The translations under genes and the position numbers were made by a program. Below, piece by piece: positions 57,762-64,000 of a stretch of 64,000 nt of DNA; within the stretch, counting starts at the first letter, position 1; each line of letters begins with the position of its first letter. The stretch comes from Auricularia sp. M13 (lineage: Eukaryota; Basidiomycota; Agaricomycetes; Auriculariales; Auriculariaceae): NCBI GenBank assembly GCA_037042915.1, contig CM073195.1, positions 1,178,001-1,242,000 on the forward strand. Reading direction: 5' to 3'. The notes below the pieces were generated by a model, which worked only from the letters and a program-made list of their open reading frames with translations, was not told where the DNA came from and searched no databases.

Positions 57762-57905
57762 GGCGATGAGCAATGGGTTGGAGCCTGGCCGTCTGAATCC
57801 TCGACACCTTTAAATGGTTGACCGGGTATGACAAATTGAGCAGTCTGCAATTGCTTTGTCAATATCAATTATCATCGCCGTCATGCCGGAGACCTCATGC
57901 GTCCT

Positions 57906-58016
57906 GATTGGCTCTTGAATTGCCGGTGATGAATAAGTGGTTGCATTTTGGCAGCATGTAATGTTGGTTCAAACTTTGGGATCGTTACAAAGCATCCCGA
58001 AGGGTACGAACCGCAG
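57906..58016. repeat. Duplicated promoter segment, copy A
   Basis: Starts GATTGGCTCTTGAATTGCCGG and contains TTCAAACTTTGGGAT and TTACAAAGCA; it matches 60197-60292. Similarity extends leftwards over the whole SDR 2 promoter and gene. It stops just before the TATA box position of SDR 4's promoter. Confidence 0.75.
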
Positions 58017-58303
58017 TATCCGGTCTTGGTCAACGACGTGCTGCGCAATTCGTCAGTCCAGGGACATAAACTTGATTAGTGTACTACTGAACACGCTCAG
58101 GTCAGAGCAGCCATACATATCTACATGCAGAAGCCGCCAACTCTGCGTAGCTGTCGACGAGCTTGCGCATGAACTGTTTCATCCGTCACGCGTCGCGGTG
58201 AGACCGGGGACTCATCGCAGCGGTTCAGCTGTGTGTTCGACAGTTCAAGTGTGAGCAAAGCTCGAACGCACTCGGTTAATCAGTCCAGTCGTTATGCCGT
58301 TAC
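58011..58303 (-). pseudogene. Fragment of an M28 leucine aminopeptidase gene
   Basis: Aligns by eye with 63322-63590 of the aminopeptidase at the right edge: CGGTCTTGGTCAACGACG against CGGCCTTAGTCCACGACG, GTCAGAGCAGCCATA against GTCAGAGCAGCCGTA, GTCGACGAGCTTGCGCATGAACTG against GTCGACAAGCTCGCGCAGGAACTG, and AAGCTCGAACGCACTCGG against AAGCTCGAACGTACTCGG. Two intron regions are kept, so it is a DNA-level duplicate and not a retrocopy. The exon frames are not maintained. It begins exactly where the SDR promoter duplication ends and stops at the edge of the inverted-repeat element. Confidence 0.7.
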
Positions 58304-58306
58304 ATT

Positions 58307-58970
58307 GGATGCCTTCCCGTACGCTATTCCGCTAAATCTGTGTGCTCCAAATTTCATCAAATGGATACATCCGAGAAATAGCGGAGGGTCCGCCAACCCG
58401 TAACGCACTTGCATCAACGGACACCGCAGATCGGCAAGGCTGCCTCAAACTCTCACTTCCCCGTTATATCCGTGCTATGTCCAACGACCTGCATGCGCAT
58501 GGAGCTTCATGTCCAACCCTGCCCAATCCAGACGCTACTGTAAGAGCACAGAACAACAGCAGATGACCTCTCAGCATACCAGGATGGCTTTAAGAGACTG
58601 ATTGCTTACTTAGAGTGAGAAATGTGCAAGAGAATGACACAGAACTTCCACCAGCATTCTCAGGCCTTGTCCAAGTGCACAAAAAAGTGCTCTTGGACTT
58701 TGAGTTATTCTCCATGGCTGGGACATTTGACTTGCCATCGAGACGTTGTCGGGTGTTACGGCCGTAATCAGCGCGGTTCACATCAATCCAGGTTTGCGGG
58801 AGCACGTTAAATCTGCGTGAGGGGGGTACCCCCCCTACGCAGACTTGCCTCTGGCCAGAGATTTACGCACGTCGACTTGGATCAAAGAAGCGTGATGGCC
58901 TTGCCTGCGGACTTCTTCCGTCGGTTTAGGGCACGTAGATTTAGCGGAATACCGTACGGGAAGGCATCCA
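58307..58970. mobile_element. Possible MITE: 40-bp inverted repeats 664 bp apart
   Basis: Left end 58307-58346 (TGGATGCCTTCCCGTACG...) and right end 58931-58970, read inverted, agree at 37 of 40 bases. The interior has no transposase and holds a strong hairpin at 58812-58843. No target duplication could be agreed on, so the true ends may lie a little further out. Confidence 0.5.
58812..58843. repeat. Near-perfect 32-nt palindrome
   Basis: Reads TCTGCGTGAGGGGGG, centred on GGTACC, and mirrors back to CTACGCAGA with one mismatched pair. A similar half-site (AGATTTACGCACG) follows at 58860. It lies inside the candidate inverted-repeat element. Confidence 0.6.
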
Positions 58971-59085
58971 TTAATCAATTTATGAGATGAGGACACTCCT
59001 CCGTGCACGATTTCCGTCGGGCGAGCTTGTCATTGTACATTGAGCCGAGCGTCATATCATAACATCTGGAACATCGAGGCTACAT

Positions 59086-60079
59086 CTACGCATGGTCATG
59101 AGACTTCAAGAGCGCCAAAATCTCAGGATCGTACAAGTCTCCCACGTCCTTGTATTGGCCCGAGAATTCCTTAGGCATGTGCAACGCCAGGCAAGCGAGC
59201 CTCGCTCCTGAGACCTGCGGCGTAATGGCGATGTTGTCCGCGGCCGCGGCGGGGTCATCGGCCGCTGCAATTGACTTGTTGAACAGATCGATGGTCCCCT
59301 CTGATAGGATGTCCTTCGAGTTGTTGGCCATGCTCCTCACCATCTCCGTAACGACTAATCCTGGCTAGCAGCGATTTAGAATACATTGGGAAGGTGGGAT
59401 AGCACGAATAAACGTACGTTCACCGCGACGGTGGTGATGTTCGGCTCCTCGACGGCGAGAGACCTGGTTCTAAAGTAAGGCGCAACTCGTCCGCAATGAT
59501 TGAGCATCGCTAACCTCGCCAAGGCGTTGACTGCCGCCTTGCTCGTGCAATAGGGTGCAAGACCATGGTTAGGCGTAACTCCACCGATAGAGCTAACCAG
59601 GACGATGCGAGCCCCGCGTGTGCTCTTGTCCAGGATGGGCAGTGCCGCCTGGAGAATGGGAATCATGCCAAAAAAGTTGACGTCGAAGCACTCCTTCCAC
59701 CCCGCAGGGGAGGCCTTACGAACAGTACCCATTGTACCAGCTGCGGAGTTGAGGATAACCGAGTCGAGTCCGCCAAAGTGGGCGGCAGTAGAAGCCACAG
59801 CGTTCGCGCTTATTTCAGCGTTCGTCCTGTTAGTGTTATGGAAAAGACGTCAGTGAGAGGGTGATGGTTGAGCGTTGAGAACTCGACGCACACGTCGCCG
59901 CGAATAACAAAGCAGCTCTTAGGGTACTTGTCGCTGAGCGCCTTGAGCTCGGGAGTGAGGGAACGCGAGAACGTCGCCAAATTGTGGCCGTCGGAAAGCA
60001 ACTTTTCCGCGAGCCCCCAACCGATGCCGCGAGAGGCACCGGTCATGAATACGGTAGCTTTCGAGCCAGAGGCAGACAT
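59086..60079 (-). CDS. Short-chain dehydrogenase/reductase 3
   Basis: Four exons: 60079-59892, 59826-59515, 59463-59418 and 59364-59086, giving 274 residues. Motifs are TGASRGIG, LDSVILNSA (Ala in place of the usual Gly of the NAG-like motif), IVLVSSIGG and YCTSK. The C-terminal half (LALHMPKEFSGQYKDVGDLYDPEILALLKSH) is nearly the same as in SDR 2. It is divergent from SDR 4, sharing a 271-bp promoter region whose left part is duplicated upstream of SDR 2. Confidence 0.93.
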
Positions 60080-60196
60080 GGCGATGAGCAGCGAGTTGCA
60101 GACTGCCTGTCTGAATTCTCGACGCCTTTTAAATGATGGACCGGGTGTTATGCTTTGCATACATAGCCGTCATTGGAGGTGATTGATCTACGCTAC

Positions 60197-60292
60197 GATT
60201 GGCTCTTGAGTTACCGGTGCTGAGTCAGTTGACGCATTTTGGCGCCATGTTCAAACTTTGGGATGGTTACAAAGCACCCGGGGCGAACCGCA
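60197..60292. repeat. Duplicated promoter segment, copy B
   Basis: Starts GATTGGCTCTTGAGTTACCGG and matches 57906-58016. It sits between SDR 3 and SDR 4, so it may serve both genes. Confidence 0.75.
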
Positions 60293-60297
60293 GGTGC

Positions 60298-60305
60298 TTT
60301 ATAAA
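60298..60305 (+). promoter_or_regulatory. TATA box of SDR 4
   Basis: TTTATAAA, 46-53 bp upstream of the ATG at 60351. Confidence 0.5.
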
Positions 60306-60350
60306 CAAATGGGGATAGCGACGCGTCTTGCAACCCAATCCTGAAGCACA

Positions 60351-61337
60351 ATGTCGGCTTCCGACACAAAGGCTACGATTTTTCTGACGGGCGCATCTCG
60401 CGGCATTGGACTGGCCATTGCCAAGAAGCTGTTGTCGGCTGGACATCGCGTCGCAACGTTTTCGCGGTCGCTGTCTCCGGAGCTCAAAGCGTTGAGCGAG
60501 GAGTATGCTTCAGCCATCTTCGTCGTTCAAGGCGATGTGTGAGCGAATTTTAACGTATTGTACCCGCGTATCCCTCAACTTACTTGGTCGTCAGGTCAGA
60601 TGCCGACGCCAGTGCGAAAGCCGTCGCTTCTGCCGCTGCCCACTTTGGCGGGCTCGACTCTCTGATTCTCAACTCGGGCGTTGCCACAACGGGCACGGTC
60701 AGGAATGCCTCGCTCAAGGAGTGGAGGGAATGCTTCGACGTGAACTTCTTTGGCGCGATCCCGCTCCTCCAAGTGGCTCTGCCAATCTTGGACAAGAGCA
60801 AACGAGGTGCTCGCATCGTACTGGTCAGCTCCCACGGCGGAGTCCATCCCAGCGGCGGCCTCACTCCATACACCACGAGCAAAGCGACGGTCAACGCCTT
60901 AGCCAGGCAAGTGACTGATGGGACGGGTTTGCATGTTCCTGTTATTGACGCGTCTACAGGTCTCTCGGAGTCGAAGAGCCCAATATCACAACCATCGCCG
61001 TGAATGTGAGTTATGTCTGCACTTGAGAGGTGTCCCATTGATGACTGACCTTTCCGTCTAGCCAGGACTGGTCGCAACCGAAATGGTGAAGGACCTCATG
61101 ACGGACGCGAAACACGTCCTCGCCAGCGACCTTCTCGACGCGTTTCACGTTGGAATGGCCGCGCTCAACGATCCCGCGATCGCCGCCAAGGCTCCGGTGG
61201 TCGCAATCACACCTGAGGTATCGGGAGGACGACTCGCGTGGCTTGCAATCAACGCACCGAAGGAGCTGTCCGGGCGGTACGTGGACGCAGGAGATCTCAA
61301 TGACCCCGAGATTGCTGCTCTGCTCAAACACGCATGA
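60351..61337 (+). CDS. Short-chain dehydrogenase/reductase 4
   Basis: Four exons: 60351-60538, 60595-60906, 60960-61005 and 61062-61337, giving 273 residues. Motifs are TGASRGIG, LDSLILNSG, IVLVSSHGG and YTTSK. Intron 2 has the donor CAG|GCAAGT and ends CTACAG, a GC-AG intron at the position where the other four SDR genes use GT-AG. The nearby GTGACT cannot restore the conserved R-S-L-G-V-E-E-P. The gene ends 83 bp from SDR 5 (convergent). Confidence 0.93.
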
Positions 61338-61420
61338 ATTCCTGAGCAGAAACTTTTTGTATCATGATGAGCAGTCGAATGCACTGGAAAATACACCACC
61401 ACCGCTCTTCTACCATGGCT

Positions 61421-62457
61421 TTATGCCCCAACGAGTGCATTGACCTCAGGAGCGTTGTAAACGACAAATTGACCATTGAGAGACTTGGGAGCGTTCGTTG
61501 CAAGCCACGCGATGCGCTTGCCGGGAACCTCAGGTGGAACGCCGGCCATCGGGCCCTCTTGGCCCACTGCCTCGACGCCTTGCTTGAACGCGGTGATGAT
61601 GCCCTGCGGCACCTTGCCAGCACCGTCCCGGATGAGCTCATGCACCATATCCGTGACGACGAGGCCAGGCTAATGTGCCGAATGTCAGCGCCGCGTTCAC
61701 ATCGAAGGATAACCACCAGCTATAGCGATACGCACGTGGACGGCAACAGCAGTGAGGTTGATTTCCTCTCCGGCAATGCTCCTACAACACCAATGAATAA
61801 AACATCATTCAAGACACACAAGGAGCAGCACGTACTTGGTCATGGAGTTCAGGGCGGCCTTGGTCGCCCCGTAAGCCGCCAGCCCGGGCGGCGGGTTGAC
61901 CGAGCCTGAGGAGCTGATGAAGATAACACGCCCATTGCTGGCGCGCAGGAGCGGCAATGCCGCCTGGATGAGTGGGATCATGCTGAACACGTTGACCTCA
62001 AAGATACGCCGCCAGTCCTCGACAGGGGAGATGGCCAGAGTGCCCATCACGGCTATGCCTGCGTTCAGCACGATGCTGTCAAGCTGCCCGAATTTCTCCT
62101 TGGTCTGCGCGAGGGCATTCTCCACGGCCTTGACGTCGGTGCTGAGAGGATGAACAGAGGAAATACAGGTTAATCAATGCCGATCAAAGCTGCGAGAAAG
62201 CGGGGCTTGAACGTACACATCGCCTTGGACGATTAGCGCGGCGTCCTTGTTTTCCTCACCGAGCGTTTTGAGCTCGGGCGTCAGAGAACGCGAGAACGTC
62301 GTGACGCGGTTTCCCTGTGCGAGGAGCTCGGAGACGATCGCGAGACCGATGCCCCTTCAAGTTCGAATTCTATCAGTATGATGTTCGCCGGGAAATGGGT
62401 GCCAATCGTCGGGACATACTTGGACGCACCGGTCACGAACACAACTTGGGAAGACAT
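61421..62457 (-). CDS. Short-chain dehydrogenase/reductase 5, divergent member
   Basis: Five exons: 62457-62420, 62354-62217, 62141-61836, 61781-61736 and 61669-61421, giving 258 residues. Motifs are TGASKGIG, LDSIVLNAG, VIFISSSGS and YGATK. It is the most divergent copy. It has an extra first intron inside TGASK|GIG and lacks the D-L-N-D-P-E extension, ending in APEVNALVGA. The other three introns match the cluster. SNGRVIFISSSG replaces RGARIVLVSS. Confidence 0.92.
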
Positions 62458-62522
62458 GGCTTGCTGGGTTGAAGGAGCTGGAGGAGAGGGGGACGGGTGA
62501 GATGCCGCAAGCACCCGTCTGC

Positions 62523-62530
62523 CTTTTATA
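62523..62530 (-). promoter_or_regulatory. TATA box of SDR 5
   Basis: TATAAAAG on the minus strand, about 66 bp upstream of the ATG at 62457. Confidence 0.5.
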
Positions 62531-63110
62531 CCACTTGCTGTTCCGGAGGCATCGAGCGATCCGACGGCTCATCCGCATACAGTGCGTTCCTAAGCACTGT
62601 GGGCCGCGTACCCCAAAGGCCACAAGCTGATTAAGCCCAGAAAACTTTCAATTTCTATCAGCTAAGCTCGCGTCAGCAGGATACAATGGTCATGATTTGT
62701 CATCACCGGGTGAAGATCGCCCAATAGGCGTCGCGCATTCTCCGTTTTACCACGGGAAAGGCGTAAGAGCAAACCTCAAAGTGGACTCTTCTCCGTGTCG
62801 GCAAGGCATCCCTACAGCCATCGTGAGACGGAAAATAAGTACCAGGGGTAGCTGTAGTTGTTCAGACGTACGATGATGTTCGGGTGCTTGAAGCTTGACG
62901 TTTGAACATTGCTGACCAAGTTCGGGCGCTGTAACAAAGGAGACAGCAGACGTGACAGGCAGCTCAGAGGTCCTCCTTTCAATGTGCGTGTATACGATGC
63001 GTGTTCAATTACTATATCGTCCATCACTCCAACTATAACATGCAAGAAGAAAGACACAGCTTCAAAGTTCATGTCGTGACCGTGTGCACATCGTCCTCAA
63101 GGTTCATCGA
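62531..63110. other. Intergenic region, nothing recognised
   Basis: About 580 bp between the SDR 5 promoter and the aminopeptidase 3' end. No coding signal is seen. Confidence 0.5.
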
Positions 63111-64000
63111 TTACTTCTGGCCGGCAAGTTCGATGGCGAACGCCGCGGCGATCTTGACGAAGTGCAGCAGGTGCTCGAAGCTGAACTCGGGCGAGATGTC
63201 GATGCGGCTAGTATTATTGGTCAGGGACCGGTGAATTACAAGAAGGAATGCGCAAACTGACTCGTTCATCGAGTGGACGTGGTTGTTGTCGTTCTTGAAC
63301 TGGCCCTCAAACGCGCACGAGCCGCGGTATCCGGCCTTAGTCCACGACGCGCTGCGCGGAATGTGAGTCACGGGACCAGCAAACGTTGAATTCGGGACGC
63401 ACTGGTCAGAGCAGCCGTATCCGCACGTAGTATCCGCGAACGGAATCTCGATGTACTTGTCGACAAGCTCGCGCAGGAACTGGGTGAGCCTTCAAGATGA
63501 TGACGGTTTAGCTGTGTGCTCAAGTCTGGACTAAGCTCGAACGTACTCGGGGTCGACGAAGTCAGTCATGATTCCGACTTCTTCGCGTGTTCCAGCCTTG
63601 ATCCAAGCCGTCATGTCAAACTAACAAAGACGGCTGAGTATCATCGAATGAAAACAAAGGCGTAAGTCTAACCTGTGTCTGGGCGTACACGGGCACCTCG
63701 CGGGACTGGTAGTCCTGCGCGATTGCCTGCGAGCCCAGCAGACCTGCTTCTTCGGCAGAGTACCTATTGAATCATTTCGTATGCTGAATGTAAAGCGATC
63801 ATGTTCGGCCTACCAGTGGAACTCGAGCGTCTTGGTCGGCTTGAAGTCTGCAGCGAGCAATCCGCGATATGCCTCGAGTATAGTCACGGTACCAGACCCT
63901 ACGCGTAGCCCATGAGGTCAATCCGACAGGGAGGGAAGAGACAATGCGAACGGACCATCATCATCGGCACCAGGGGCTGGCAGGAACGGGATGAGGTTCG
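63111..64000 (-). CDS. M28 family leucine aminopeptidase, 3' part
   Basis: Runs in from the right edge. Exons seen: 64000-63956, 63898-63814, 63763-63673, 63620-63547, 63489-63403, 63351-63262 and 63207-63111. The visible ~190 C-terminal residues carry the zinc-site segments PGADDDGSGTVT and EFHWYSAEEAGLLGSQAIAQ (catalytic Glu in S-A-E-E), then FDMTAW, and CGYGCSDHASWTKAGY with a likely disulphide. This is the Lap1/Lap2 type of secreted fungal aminopeptidase, which frees N-terminal residues from peptides. The signal peptide and first zinc ligand lie outside the window. A broken partial copy is at 58011-58303. Confidence 0.93.

Noticed and set aside
1-64000. CRISPR arrays, prokaryotic operons, rRNA genes
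   Set aside because: No regularly spaced direct repeats or rRNA motifs; intron-rich genes show a eukaryotic nuclear genome.

Overview
The window is nuclear DNA of a filamentous basidiomycete, most likely an agaricomycete. It is GC-rich and densely packed with genes that are cut by many 45-70 bp GT-AG introns with CTRAY-type branch points. The families fit that group: AIG1-like fungal GTPases, F-box and single-pass membrane proteins, a fungal P450, an Msb2-type mucin and a five-member SDR cluster. I did not try to name a genus. Gene models were built by hand from splice signals and reading phase; every multi-exon model listed keeps phase throughout unless the entry says otherwise.

Layout. At 0-20 kb lie a partial mitochondrial porin, a single-pass membrane protein and a small P-loop GTPase. 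Three long paralogous GTPases (3985-6496, 7570-9803 and 16943-19014) carry an AIG1-like G domain, a Cys/His-rich module and a coiled coil. Between them sit a Vip1-like RNA-binding protein, a SAM methyltransferase and a disordered protein. At 19-28 kb come UreG (urease nickel chaperone) and Usb1 (U6 snRNA processing), back to back, then a cupredoxin-type membrane protein with a frame break, a small I9 proteinase inhibitor, a Gfd2/YDR514C-like RNase-H-fold protein and a Gcn4-like bZIP factor. A gene-poor stretch follows (28.4-31.0 kb).

At 31-40 kb are a cytochrome P450, an 833-bp non-autonomous element with long inverted ends and a 9-bp target duplication, a Golgi GDPase (GDA1/CD39 family), a MYND zinc-finger protein and an F-box gene with a one-base frame break. 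At 40-46 kb a 5.55-kb LINE with a 40-nt A tail and a perfect 15-bp target duplication has landed inside the first exon of a DUF5519 (luciferase-like domain) gene, whose exons are otherwise intact. At 46-55 kb are a small membrane protein, NOP56, ribosomal protein uL23 and an Msb2-like signalling mucin.

At 55-64 kb five short-chain dehydrogenases share the same intron positions. Two of them, with their promoter, are a segmental duplication. The duplicate ends at a fragment of an M28 leucine aminopeptidase, whose complete-looking copy enters from the right edge. A further 664-bp inverted-repeat element sits beside that fragment.

The most unusual content is the island of three GTPase paralogues with a conserved Cys/His module, the LINE disruption of the DUF5519 gene, the SDR/aminopeptidase duplication with its readable breakpoint, and four GC-AG introns.
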